Notes: a model not told the origin generated them from the sequence alone. 32,002 nt of DNA from CAG-390 sp045543615 (GCA_045543615.1 JAZPXL010000015.1:1-32002); one strand, 5' to 3'. Shown: positions 22,313 through 30,480, counted from the first letter of the stretch. Numbers and translations are program-made.

Positions 22313-23887
22313 TTACTTACTTCCTTTCGTTGTAAATGAAATTCTCGGGTCGAGCAGGGACATAAGAATGTCACCCAAAATAATCGATGTTACCGAGAGA
22401 ATAGCGTAGAAGAGTGTAACACCAACAATTACGCCGTTGTCGTATGCATTGATAGCCTTAGTAAGCAGGTTACCTGCACCGGGAACTACATACACACGCT
22501 CTGTAATGATAGCACCAACGAGCGCACCAAGTACGCTACCGGGAATACCGTGTACTATCGGTATGATAGCATTCTTGAGAATGTGCTTTGAGAAGATCTC
22601 AGACTCGGAAAGTCCACCCGAACGGGCAAACTTAACGTAGTCGGAGTTCATCTGGTCGATCATATATCTTCTCAGCCACTTCATAAGTCCTGCAATAGAG
22701 GGCAGTGCAAGTGAAATTACAGGCAGAATATACATAAGCCACGTCGGGTTCTGCATATCAAACGTGTCGGGAAGTCCGATAGTTCTACCGATAGCCTTGA
22801 ACATAAAGATGTAAGCAAGGGAAGGTACTGCCATAATGAAGATGATATAAATTGTACCAAGCTTATCAACAAACTTGTCCTTCTTGAGTGCCATAAGCAC
22901 ACCAAGCGGAATTGCACAAACATAAGAAGCAATAACTGAAATGATACCGATTACAAATGAGTAACCGATCTTGGACATACCTGCCTTGTATGTGGAAACC
23001 GAGGTATAATCGTCAACATAGCAGGTCTTGATAACAGGGTTTTCAGATGCAAATGAACCCTTGACATAGGTAAGTGTGTGGAGGTTATCCGCACTCTCAT
23101 CAACATATCCCGAGGGATAAGTTACTGTCGACATCTTGAATGCGCCCTGTGTATCGGTCATAATATTGAAAATATCGGCGTCACGCACCAGTGAATACGA
23201 TGCGCCGAGATTTATTGTCAGAATGTTCTGGTGGAAGAACGGGAACTGATCGTCAAAATATACGAGATATTTGTGACGTGCGCCGTTCGCCATAATTGCA
23301 GGAGAGAACTTCTCTCCTCCGTATGCAGGATCATAGAGAGTGAACTCAAGTCCTCTGTTCTCTATATCCTCCTCAACAAAATGGATATTGTCAATCGAGA
23401 AAATACCGCTGATATAATCCCAAAGACGGGAAATGAGTGGAATGTTCTTGTATGCGTAGACCTGGGGTCTGCCGCCGTCCTTGTACTTGTTCTTGAGCAT
23501 ATCGGCGTCAAGTCTCTCAAACTTGTAGCCCTTAGCCTCCATTTCCTCGTGGAAACGGTCAATATACTTCTTTGCTATCTTTGTGTCATCCTGTGACTTG
23601 TTACCAATCTTTGCAGCCGCCTCATATACGTCCTGCGTTATCTCGCCGCTACCGAGCAGCTCCTTGAGCCAGTCGGAATATGGGATATAGTCAAGATAGC
23701 CATACTTCTCCCATTGCTGCATCTTATATATCTCTTTGTTGTTGCTCTTCTGCTTTGAATAGTTTGTGTCCGCTGCAAAAATCTGGTTACGGTCAAGACA
23801 GGAATATATCAGCACCATAACGATAGCAACGACAGCAAGTATCGAAAGTAAGCTTCGAAGCACTCTGTTTAACAAATATTTGGTCAT
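22313..23887 (-). CDS. amiC: Oligopeptide ABC transporter permease AmiC/OppB with large extracytoplasmic domain
   Basis: A 524-residue permease. The first helix (about 12-30) is followed by about 275 extracytoplasmic residues, then a standard five-helix OppB core from KIGYSFVIGIISVIASYVC (about 306). The EAA loop is at ARSGGLSESEIFSKHILKNA (421-440) and the end is LLDPRISF. OppB itself is about 306 residues. The long first loop is, however, a known trait of streptococcal AmiC (about 500 residues), which supports calling this an Ami-type importer. The loop probably docks the substrate-binding lipoprotein. The ribosome binding site (GAGAGAG) is weak. A hairpin and a possible extra promoter lie between amiA and this gene. 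Confidence 0.93.
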   Translation of the reverse strand: MTKYLLNRVLRSLLSILAVVAIVMVLIYSCLDRNQIFAADTNYSKQKSNNKEIYKMQQWEKYGYLDYIPYSDWLKELLGSGEITQDVYEAAAKIGNKSQDDTKIAKKYIDRFHEEMEAKGYKFERLDADMLKNKYKDGGRPQVYAYKNIPLISRLWDYISGIFSIDNIHFVEEDIENRGLEFTLYDPAYGGEKFSPAIMANGARHKYLVYFDDQFPFFHQNILTINLGASYSLVRDADIFNIMTDTQGAFKMSTVTYPSGYVDESADNLHTLTYVKGSFASENPVIKTCYVDDYTSVSTYKAGMSKIGYSFVIGIISVIASYVCAIPLGVLMALKKDKFVDKLGTIYIIFIMAVPSLAYIFMFKAIGRTIGLPDTFDMQNPTWLMYILPVISLALPSIAGLMKWLRRYMIDQMNSDYVKFARSGGLSESEIFSKHILKNAIIPIVHGIPGSVLGALVGAIITERVYVVPGAGNLLTKAINAYDNGVIVGVTLFYAILSVTSIILGDILMSLLDPRISFTTKGSK

Positions 23888-23901
23888 TTTTTCTCTCTCA
23901 T

Positions 23902-23929
23902 ATTATATCACGATAGGAGGATGAACCAA
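23902..23929 (-). promoter_or_regulatory. Possible internal promoter for amiCDEF
   Basis: On the minus strand TTGGTT (23924-23929), a 16-nt spacer and TATAAT (23902-23907), 15 nt before the amiC start. The -35 box lies within the amiA-amiC hairpin. The very short leader makes this uncertain. Confidence 0.35.
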
Positions 23930-23941
23930 GGTCCATCCTCC
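23916..23941 (-). terminator. Hairpin between amiA and amiC (attenuator or mRNA-stabilising)
   Basis: On the minus strand GGAGGATG pairs with CATCCTCC and the stem continues inward with one mismatch to a two-base loop. There is no T run after it, so it is not a full terminator. Its place after the binding-protein gene fits partial termination or protection of the amiA transcript, which would give excess binding protein over permease. Confidence 0.6.
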
Positions 23942-24005
23942 ATTACATCGTTAATTTAGTTTATAATGAATTGGTTCTGTTATTTATTTGAATTACAGCT
24001 TCAAA

Positions 24006-26135
24006 TTAATAAATACCAATGCACTTAACCATATATCCGCTGTACTCGTCAAGGAATGTGTCGAGGTAAGTCTGAGGATCACCGTAGTCAGGACCCCAGC
24101 CGGATACGTCGTAGATGTCATAGTTAGCATCAGAACCGAAGTCGGTGTAGTAGCCTGCCCAGTACCACTCCTGTGAGGTCTCACAAGCGTTGAGGTTGAG
24201 GACAACCTTGCCACCGAATGCTGTGTCGATGCACTGCTTGTAAGCCTGTGCACGGTTTACATATGCTTCAGATGCAGAGTAGTAAGGAAGGTCGAGCTTG
24301 ATGGGGTTCTCTTCGGAGATCTCAATACCGATCTTCTTGAGTTCCTTGATAGCTGTTTCGAGCTCAGCTACTGCGTTCTCAACGTTGAACCAGCCGTCAA
24401 AGCCGTCGGAAGAACCGATGCCGTCATCAGCAGCGGGATCCCAAACCTTGATCTTAACGCCGTCAGCGTCGATCTGGTCCTGCATAATCTTACCATAGTT
24501 GGTGCCTGCAGGATATGTTGTGTCCTTGCCGTTGATCTTGATGGTAACTTCCTCATCAAGTGTTACGAAAGTACCGGGTGTGTAGCAGTTACGGAGAGAT
24601 GTGAGCTTGAGCTCCTCGCCTACTGTCTGTGCGTTGTATGCACCACGGTCAAGAGCGAAGGAGATAGCACGACGGAAGTGAACGTTACGGAGAGCAGCAG
24701 TTGTACGTGTTGCCTCTTCCTGTGTAAGAGTAGAAACTACCTTTGTCTCGTCGTTTGTGTTAGCGAACTTAGTTCTGTTAACGTTGTAGAATGCCATAAA
24801 GGATGTAGCATCGGTTGCGGAAACGTAACCGTACTTCTCGAAGTTGCCGTCCTTCTTAGCAAGCTCAAGTGCGGAAGCATTGAGGCCGGAACCGTCGATT
24901 GTGCCTGCAACTGCATCGTTGTAAGCCTTGGTAGCCTCGCTACCGTCATTGTAGAGCCAAGTGATGGTCTTGATGTTGATGCCATCCTTGTTCCAGTAGC
25001 TGTTGTTAGCGGAGAATACGATTGTGTTCTCAGCTGTTGCGTTTGTTACGAGGTAAGGACCACAGTAAGCGATGGTGTCTGCAGAAGAACCATACTTGTA
25101 GGTCTCAGCAGATGCGTCATAGTCAGCACCGAACTTACCGCCCTGGGTCTCATAGTAGGAACGGCTCATAGGAGCGAATACGCCATAGCCGAGCATTGTC
25201 ATGAAGAAGGATGTAGGAGCAACGAGTGTGTACTCGAGAGTTGTATCGTCGATAGCCTTAACACCAACCTGAGAGAAGTCAGTGATGTCGCCTTCGATGT
25301 ACTCTGTAGCGTTAACGATGATGCCCTGTACGAGGTACTCAAGACCACCCTGAGCATCCATCATGTGCTGCATGCCGGCTACGAAGTCGTCAGCCTTGAT
25401 GTCAGCAACTTCACGGCCCTGGGAGTCAACCCACTTAAGACCGCTCTTAATCTTGAATGTGTACTTAAGACCGTCCTCGGAAACTGTGTAGCTCTCAGCA
25501 AGTGCAGGCTTAAGAGCGTTCTCGAGGTCGTACTCATAAAGTCCATCGTATGTGTTTACGATAGCCTCAGAGTCAGCTGCTCTGGATGTAGCAAGTACGT
25601 CCCAAGTCTGGGGATCGCTGTTGTAGGTGAGGGTGTATGTGTCCTTGGTGGTGTAGCCCTTATCTGCGAGATAGGTCTTTACCCAAGTCTCCCAAGTGCC
25701 TGTGCCCTTGAGCTCTGCATACTTAGCCTTCATCTCTGCTCTGTCAGCAGACTTGATGAACTCTGTTGCAACGATTGCGTTGTGATATCTGTAGCTGTCA
25801 TTACCCCAAAGTACAGGAGATACTGTATAGGGAGCAACTCTCGAAACTGCGTAGTTACCGCCGTTCGAGGAAAGAGGAAGCATTACTGCAGCCTCCATAA
25901 GCTTAGCCTCGGCGACTGCCATAAGGGCATATCTCTCCGAAACGTTTGTAGCAGCCTTTGCAGCAGCGTAAGCTTCAGCAAATTCGCCCAGGATATCGTC
26001 ATAGATCTCTGCAGAAACCTGATCGTAATCAAGACCTGCATAAGGGTCAACATACTCTACGGGCCCACAGCTAACAGCCGCGAAGAGCATAAGAGATGCG
26101 ATAGCGATCGCAATTACTCTTTTGATGTTTTTCAT
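24006..26135 (-). CDS. amiA: Oligopeptide-binding lipoprotein AmiA/OppA-type, apparently circularly permuted
   Basis: A 709-residue lipoprotein. The signal peptide ends in lipobox AVSC (Cys23), anchoring it outside the membrane to capture peptides for AmiCDEF. AAAGGAG precedes the start. The SBP_bac_5 fold normally begins as seen here at about 165 (YTLTYNSDPQTWDVL, then TYDGLYEYD and a typical core through NVHFRRAISFALDR). The gene ends at GWGPDYGDPQTYLDTF...IGIY, where relatives such as streptococcal AmiA still have about 120 residues. Those residues have a counterpart at the N-terminus instead: DYDQVSAEIYDD, SERYALMAVAEAKL, MLPLSSNGG and YAVSRVAPYTVSPVLWGNDS (residues about 36-114) match in order the normal C-terminal tail. 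The codon choice is strongly biased, as expected for an abundant protein. Confidence 0.92.
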   Translation of the reverse strand: MKNIKRVIAIAIASLMLFAAVSCGPVEYVDPYAGLDYDQVSAEIYDDILGEFAEAYAAAKAATNVSERYALMAVAEAKLMEAAVMLPLSSNGGNYAVSRVAPYTVSPVLWGNDSYRYHNAIVATEFIKSADRAEMKAKYAELKGTGTWETWVKTYLADKGYTTKDTYTLTYNSDPQTWDVLATSRAADSEAIVNTYDGLYEYDLENALKPALAESYTVSEDGLKYTFKIKSGLKWVDSQGREVADIKADDFVAGMQHMMDAQGGLEYLVQGIIVNATEYIEGDITDFSQVGVKAIDDTTLEYTLVAPTSFFMTMLGYGVFAPMSRSYYETQGGKFGADYDASAETYKYGSSADTIAYCGPYLVTNATAENTIVFSANNSYWNKDGINIKTITWLYNDGSEATKAYNDAVAGTIDGSGLNASALELAKKDGNFEKYGYVSATDATSFMAFYNVNRTKFANTNDETKVVSTLTQEEATRTTAALRNVHFRRAISFALDRGAYNAQTVGEELKLTSLRNCYTPGTFVTLDEEVTIKINGKDTTYPAGTNYGKIMQDQIDADGVKIKVWDPAADDGIGSSDGFDGWFNVENAVAELETAIKELKKIGIEISEENPIKLDLPYYSASEAYVNRAQAYKQCIDTAFGGKVVLNLNACETSQEWYWAGYYTDFGSDANYDIYDVSGWGPDYGDPQTYLDTFLDEYSGYMVKCIGIY

Positions 26136-26284
26136 AGTCTTTCTCCTTTAGAAATTTTTATATTGCAAGTCCGTATTATATACGGCAAACAATCAAATCA
26201 AAGAGCCCCAAAACACATAGATGCACCTGCATTCTTCCACCAAAAATCCTGCAATTACAACTAAAAGTTTCGTTACGTATTAGT

Positions 26285-26313
26285 ATTATAGCACATAATT
26301 TATAGTTTTGCAA
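26285..26313 (-). promoter_or_regulatory. Promoter of the ami operon
   Basis: On the minus strand TTGCAA (26308-26313), a 17-nt spacer and TATAAT (26285-26290). The leader before the amiA ATG at 26135 is about 145 nt, long enough for regulation, though I see no recognised riboswitch or T-box in it. Confidence 0.7.
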
Positions 26314-26371
26314 CAATTAATTTATATTTCGGCACAATAATTATATAATTCTGCTTGGTAACACTCTTCTT

Positions 26372-26388
26372 TTGTTCAATTTGAACAA
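26372..26388. promoter_or_regulatory. Perfect palindrome, candidate operator upstream of the ami promoter
   Basis: TTGTTCAA-T-TTGAACAA is a perfect 8-bp dyad with a one-base centre, about 60 nt upstream of the ami -35 box. The size fits a dimeric repressor or activator site; the regulator is not identifiable. Confidence 0.5.
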
Positions 26389-26819
26389 CAAAAAACAGTA
26401 TTGTTTTGCTATCGTCCAATTTTTGCCACTTTTTAAACCTGCTTTTTAGTTTTTTGTTAACAATTTGTTGAATAAACAATCATCCTTGGTTGCATTTTTA
26501 AACGCCGCAAATCAGAGAAAAAATCGCTTCCTCGTCAGGATTTGCAAGTTGAGTCCTCTTTTTCGTCAAAGTCTTCCTTTTTTAATATATTTATATTGTG
26601 CGCACCTCTCTTCTTTCACATCCACGCATATTTTTCCATCTCCAAGTCCTACCCAAAACACTCTGCGCCGACCGCAATTTTGTCGGATTTGAATTTTTTC
26701 TTCCTATTTATTATAAGAATAACAACCTCCGACTTGGCTCTGACAGTTTTGATACTCCTATCTCTTTAATCCAAAATGTAATATGCATTCTCATTATGTT
26801 TAAATAAGTGCAAACAGGT

Positions 26820-26917
26820 ACAAAAACCACAAACTCAACTCTTACGGGTTCGGAATGCGAAGGCACCCCCTCATCTTCGAACGCAAGCGTTCATATACAA
26901 GTCGGTAAGGTTTTTGT
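26820..26917. other. Structured element with nested inverted repeats, possible ncRNA or dispersed repeat
   Basis: A 9-bp outer stem (ACAAAAACC 26820-26828 / GGTTTTTGT 26909-26917) encloses CTTAC (26841-26845)/GTAAG (26905-26909, sharing one base with the outer stem), CGAAG (26858-26862)/CTTCG (26875-26879) and GAACGC (26879-26884)/GCGTTC (26887-26892). On the minus strand a TTGACA-N17-TATATG promoter-like pair starts inside it. No known family is recognised. Confidence 0.35.
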
Positions 26918-27009
26918 CAAAAAAGCTCAGAGAGCTATACAAACTTTGCAGTTTTTATAAAAATAATTAATTTCTTTGAAAAAATTTATTATTTTTTGAT
27001 AAAAGGACT

Positions 27010-27038
27010 TGACTAACTGTGAACAATGTGTTAAAATA
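27010..27038 (+). promoter_or_regulatory. Promoter of the LamG-like surface protein gene
   Basis: TTGACT (27010-27015), a 17-nt spacer and TAAAAT (27033-27038), 34 nt upstream of the ATG at 27073, preceded by an A/T-rich stretch that could act as an UP element. Confidence 0.75.
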
Positions 27039-27072
27039 AGTTTGCAAAAAAATTTTGAAAGGAAGAAATACT

Positions 27073-28140
27073 ATGAAAAAGATTATTTCCGCATTTCTTG
27101 CACTCACAATGATCGTTGCTATGGTAGCAGCTATCAGCGTTTCCTCTTCTGCTGCAGACGCTAATGCTCTTCTCAGAACATACGCAGAAGCTCAGAATGG
27201 CGACAAGCTCATCGGCCTTGTTTTCGGTGAGACCACAGGCGCATACCAGCCCATCATCTTCGCTAACTCCGACAACGAAAAGATTCACGAGGGTGTTCGT
27301 TACCACTCCACTCCCGTTGTAACAGTTGCTGAAGACAAGAAGAGCTTCAACCTCTTCTACGGCGATGCTCCCGAAGGAACAAACGCAAACGATTGCTATG
27401 GTAACCTTATGTACGGTGGCAAGATCGACGGCCTCAAGTGGGGCGTTGACGCTGATGGTAACCCCTATCAGTACACATTCGTATTCAAGGCTCGTTTCGA
27501 CGAGACAGACTCCAACAACCGTCAGTCCGGCTTCTACTTCTCTCTCGGCTCCAACCTCACATCCTTCAAGGATGAGGCTGGCAGAACAATCGTTCAGATC
27601 GAGGGTCAGTCCGCTTCCGGTCACACCGGTGCTTTCGGTTACTGGGGACATCCCTACAACTCTGCTGGCGATACAAAGATGCGTTGGCACCGTATCGACA
27701 AGGACGGTTGCACAGACAAGAACCTTGACGGTACCGCTACATCTCAGGCATTCAGAGATGCTATGAAGGCTGGCGTTGGCGAATGGTACGACGTAGTAGT
27801 TGAGATCGACGGCTACAAGATGAACGTATCCTTCAACGGCAACGAGCTTGGTCTTGGTAAGGATAAGGAAGCTGAGTTCTACGATTTCTCTGCAAACGCA
27901 GCTAAGGATGGCGCAACATCCCACGACCTCGCTTTCATCACAAGACTTTACAATGCAACAATGAACTTTGGCGTTAAGGACGTTAACGTTTACAAGGGCA
28001 TTGACATTACAAGCTTCAACGATGCTCCTCCCGCAACAGGTGCTCCCGACACAGGTGACGCTGCTGTTTACTTCGTAGTAGTTGCAGTTGTTTCCGTTCT
28101 CGGCGTAGCTATGGTTGCTAAGAAGAGATCCCACAACTAA
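27073..28140 (+). CDS. Secreted ConA/LamG-like protein with C-terminal PDTG sorting-like signal
   Basis: 355 residues from the ATG at 27073, which has AAAGGAAG upstream; an in-frame TTG at 27055 is not needed. Residues 1 to about 28 are a Sec signal peptide ending SSSAADA. The middle looks like a concanavalin-A-like beta sandwich: YTFVFKARFDE (134-144), SGFYFSLG (152-159) and the typical WYDVVVEIDGYKMNVSFNG (238-256), followed by a Ca-rich-like acidic stretch. The C-terminus has APDTGD (324-329), a hydrophobic helix (about 330-349) and KKRS, the layout of a sortase substrate, with PDTG in place of LPxTG; it could also simply be membrane anchored. Codon use is extremely narrow, suggesting very high expression. 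Binding to a polysaccharide is inference; no catalytic residues are evident. Confidence 0.75.
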   Translation: MKKIISAFLALTMIVAMVAAISVSSSAADANALLRTYAEAQNGDKLIGLVFGETTGAYQPIIFANSDNEKIHEGVRYHSTPVVTVAEDKKSFNLFYGDAPEGTNANDCYGNLMYGGKIDGLKWGVDADGNPYQYTFVFKARFDETDSNNRQSGFYFSLGSNLTSFKDEAGRTIVQIEGQSASGHTGAFGYWGHPYNSAGDTKMRWHRIDKDGCTDKNLDGTATSQAFRDAMKAGVGEWYDVVVEIDGYKMNVSFNGNELGLGKDKEAEFYDFSANAAKDGATSHDLAFITRLYNATMNFGVKDVNVYKGIDITSFNDAPPATGAPDTGDAAVYFVVVAVVSVLGVAMVAKKRSHN

Positions 28141-28172
28141 TTCTCGATTAAAACTGAGACATAGTTAAATAT

Positions 28173-28200
28173 AAGCCAAACGCCTTCGGGCGTTTGGCTT
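28173..28200 (+). terminator. Intrinsic terminator with UUCG tetraloop
   Basis: AAGCCAAACGCC, a TTCG loop and GGCGTTTGGCTT, followed by TTTTA, 32 nt after the stop of the LamG-like gene. The C(TTCG)G loop is exceptionally stable. Confidence 0.95.
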
Positions 28201-28206
28201 TTTTAC

Positions 28207-28235
28207 TTGACAAGGCAGATGCGTTGTAGTAAAAT
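28207..28235 (+). promoter_or_regulatory. Promoter of the GH3 gene
   Basis: TTGACA (28207-28212), a 17-nt spacer and TAAAAT (28230-28235), directly after the upstream terminator. Confidence 0.8.
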
Positions 28236-28266
28236 AATTATAATATAAAACTATGGAGGCATTATT

Positions 28267-30438
28267 ATGGCTAAAAGACAGGTAAACCTCAAGCGTCTGC
28301 TTGCGGGTATGACGCTCGACGAAAAAATAGGTCAGCTTATGCAGCTCAACGCAGACTTCTTTATAAACACAGACGCAGAAGCAACCGGCCCCGTCGGCAA
28401 TATCGGTATAAATGCAGAGTCCCTCCCCCTTGTCGGAAGCGCGCTCAACTTCAACGGCGTAAACGAGATGAAAGCCATCCAGGACAAGCACCTTGCAGCC
28501 GACCCCAACAAGATTCCTATGATATTTATGATGGACGTTATCCACGGATATCGCACGATAATTCCCATCCCCCTTGCGCAGGGCTGTTGTTTTGATCCTG
28601 CACTTGTCGAACAAGCCACAAGAATGACCTCCCGTGAAGCTGCATCAGGTGGTATCAACGTCACCTTCACGCCTATGGTTGACTACATCCGTGACGCACG
28701 TTGGGGCAGAGTTATGGAGAGCTTTGGCGAGGACGTGGTGCTCAACTGCGCACTTGCCACCGCAGAGGTGCGTGGCTTCCGTGGCGACGGTCTTTCTGAC
28801 CGTGAGAGCCTTGCAACCTGCGCAAAGCACTTTGTGGGCTACGGTGCTGTTGAGGCAGGCCGTGACTATAACCTTACAGAGCTTTCCGAGCACGCTCTGC
28901 GTCAGTTCTATCTACCCTCCTTCAAGGCTTGTATTGACGCAGGCGTTGATATGATAATGCCCTCATACAATCCCCTCAACGGTATTCCTCCAATCTGCAA
29001 TCCGTTCATTATGAAGCAGGTGCTCAAAAAGGAATGGAAATTCCGTGGTGTTGTAATAAGCGACTACAACGCAATAGGCGAGCTAATCCGTCACGGTGTC
29101 GCAGAGAACAAAAAGGATGCCGCACGCCTTGCCTTTGATTGCGGATGCACAATAGAAATGATGAGCACGGCTTATCACAATCACTTAAAAGAGCTTGTCG
29201 AAGAGGGCGTGTTCACAGAGAAGCAGATCGATGATGAAGTTATGAAGGTGCTCAAGCTCAAAAAAGCACTCGGCTTATTTGACGATCCTTACCGTGGCGC
29301 ATCCGAGGAGCTTGAAGCGGCAGTTTGCCTGACTCCCGAAAACCGTGCAATAGCAAGACGAATGGCAGAGGAGTGCGCAGTTCTGCTTAAAAACGAGGGC
29401 GTTCTTCCCTTCTCGCTCGACACAAAGAAAATCGCGCTCATCGGCCCGTTTGCTGATCTCAATGAGATCAAGGGCTTTTGGTCCTGTTGTGGCAAGGACG
29501 AGGAGTGCGTAACTGTCGCAGAAGGCGTGCGTGCGCTGCTCCCCGATGCTGAAATAAAGATAGTGCCCGTGACAACTCCGACAATAAACGGCACAGCCGA
29601 GAACGGCTTTGGCGAGGCTTTGGCAGCGGCAGAGTGGGCTGATGCAGTAGTTCTTTGCCTTGGCGAGCATCAGAAATACAGTGGCGAGGGCAACAGCCGA
29701 ACCGATATTCGTCTCCCCGACATTCAGAACGAGCTTGCGGCGGCAGTATGCAAGGCAAACGAGAAGTGCGCAGTTCTTCTTTTCAACGGCAGACCTCTCG
29801 AGCTTACTGCTATTGACGCAGTAGCACCGGCAATTCTTGATATGTGGTTTCCCGGTAGTGAGGGTGGAAACGCAGCCGCTAACCTTTTGTTCGGCGTAGC
29901 CAACCCCTCAGGCAAGCTCTCGACCTCGTTCCCCAAGAGCACAGGTCAATGCCCAATCACATACACAAGAATTTCAACGGGAAGACCTAAGAGAAAGCCC
30001 GAGGGCGTACACGAGGCATACACATCAAACTATATTGATTGTGGAAATCTTCCTCTCTTCTTCTTCGGTCAGGGACTTTCGTACACAAGCTTTGAATATG
30101 AAAATATGTCGCTCTCCACAAAAGAGATGGAGCGTGACGAGAAGCTTGTGGTCGAAATTACAGTCAGAAACACAGGAGGGAGAGTTGGCAAGGAGGTCGT
30201 ACAGCTTTATATGCGTGATCGTTTCAGCTCGACCGTTCGTCCCGTACAAGAGCTGCTCGCATTCAAGAAGATCGAGCTTGCTCCGGGCGAGGCAGAAATT
30301 GTTCGCTTTGAGATTGACGAGTCTATGCTTGCGCTTGTTCGTGCAGACGGAAGCGTCGGAAGCGAGAGTGGCGAGTTCGATCTGATGGTCGGTTATGCAG
30401 ACCACTTCGTTCTCCGTGATCGTTTTGAACTGAAATAA
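28267..30438 (+). CDS. Glycoside hydrolase family 3 beta-glycosidase, cytoplasmic
   Basis: A 723-residue GH3 enzyme with the full three-part layout. The N-terminal TIM-barrel (about 10-310) includes DVIHGYRT (90-97), TFTPMVDYIRDARWGRV, KHFVGYGAVEAGRD (187-200) and GVVISDYNAI, with Asp266 as the expected catalytic nucleophile. The alpha/beta sandwich (about 340-560) contains ECAVLLKNEGVLP and WFPGSEGG. The C-terminal fibronectin type III-like domain has VRNTGGRVGKEVVQLYMRD. It resembles BglX-type beta-glucosidases, but GH3 also covers beta-xylosidases and others, so the sugar is open. There is no signal peptide; it probably cleaves imported oligosaccharides. GGAGG lies 7 nt before the ATG. No transporter gene is next to it and no clear terminator follows. 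Confidence 0.93.
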   Translation: MAKRQVNLKRLLAGMTLDEKIGQLMQLNADFFINTDAEATGPVGNIGINAESLPLVGSALNFNGVNEMKAIQDKHLAADPNKIPMIFMMDVIHGYRTIIPIPLAQGCCFDPALVEQATRMTSREAASGGINVTFTPMVDYIRDARWGRVMESFGEDVVLNCALATAEVRGFRGDGLSDRESLATCAKHFVGYGAVEAGRDYNLTELSEHALRQFYLPSFKACIDAGVDMIMPSYNPLNGIPPICNPFIMKQVLKKEWKFRGVVISDYNAIGELIRHGVAENKKDAARLAFDCGCTIEMMSTAYHNHLKELVEEGVFTEKQIDDEVMKVLKLKKALGLFDDPYRGASEELEAAVCLTPENRAIARRMAEECAVLLKNEGVLPFSLDTKKIALIGPFADLNEIKGFWSCCGKDEECVTVAEGVRALLPDAEIKIVPVTTPTINGTAENGFGEALAAAEWADAVVLCLGEHQKYSGEGNSRTDIRLPDIQNELAAAVCKANEKCAVLLFNGRPLELTAIDAVAPAILDMWFPGSEGGNAAANLLFGVANPSGKLSTSFPKSTGQCPITYTRISTGRPKRKPEGVHEAYTSNYIDCGNLPLFFFGQGLSYTSFEYENMSLSTKEMERDEKLVVEITVRNTGGRVGKEVVQLYMRDRFSSTVRPVQELLAFKKIELAPGEAEIVRFEIDESMLALVRADGSVGSESGEFDLMVGYADHFVLRDRFELK

Positions 30439-30480
30439 TTATAAATTTTTTCCTTTTCGTAATAATTTTTACGCATTCTG

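Larger units (their letters stand above)
26314..27009. other. Long intergenic region between ami operon and LamG-like gene
   Basis: About 700 nt with no supportable gene between two divergent promoters. The left half is AT-rich and strongly pyrimidine-biased on the plus strand. It holds a palindrome at 26372-26388 and, at 26820-26917, a set of nested inverted repeats. Short open frames here have no ribosome binding site and no family resemblance. Confidence 0.6.

Noticed and set aside
22980..23794. The large loop in AmiC as a novel domain insertion
   Set aside because: A long extracytoplasmic region after the first helix is already known in streptococcal AmiC, so it identifies the subtype and is not new.
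24678..26264. A 528-codon open frame on the plus strand opposite amiA
   Set aside because: It is the antisense shadow of a codon-biased gene: Cys/Val/Ser-rich, no ribosome binding site, no family resemblance, and it runs through the amiA ribosome binding site.
26465..26807. Short overlapping plus-strand frames in the long intergenic region
   Set aside because: No ribosome binding sites, no promoters, pyrimidine-rich composition and no recognisable protein features.
26840..26880. 5S rRNA fragment suggested by a GCATTCCGAAC match on the minus strand
   Set aside because: The flanking helices and the overall length (about 98 nt between stems) do not fit 5S rRNA; only a short stretch agrees.
27031..28134. 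A 367-codon open frame on the minus strand opposite the LamG-like gene
   Set aside because: Same effect: extreme codon bias on the plus strand removes stops from the complementary frame. The real gene has promoter, ribosome binding site, signal peptide and terminator.
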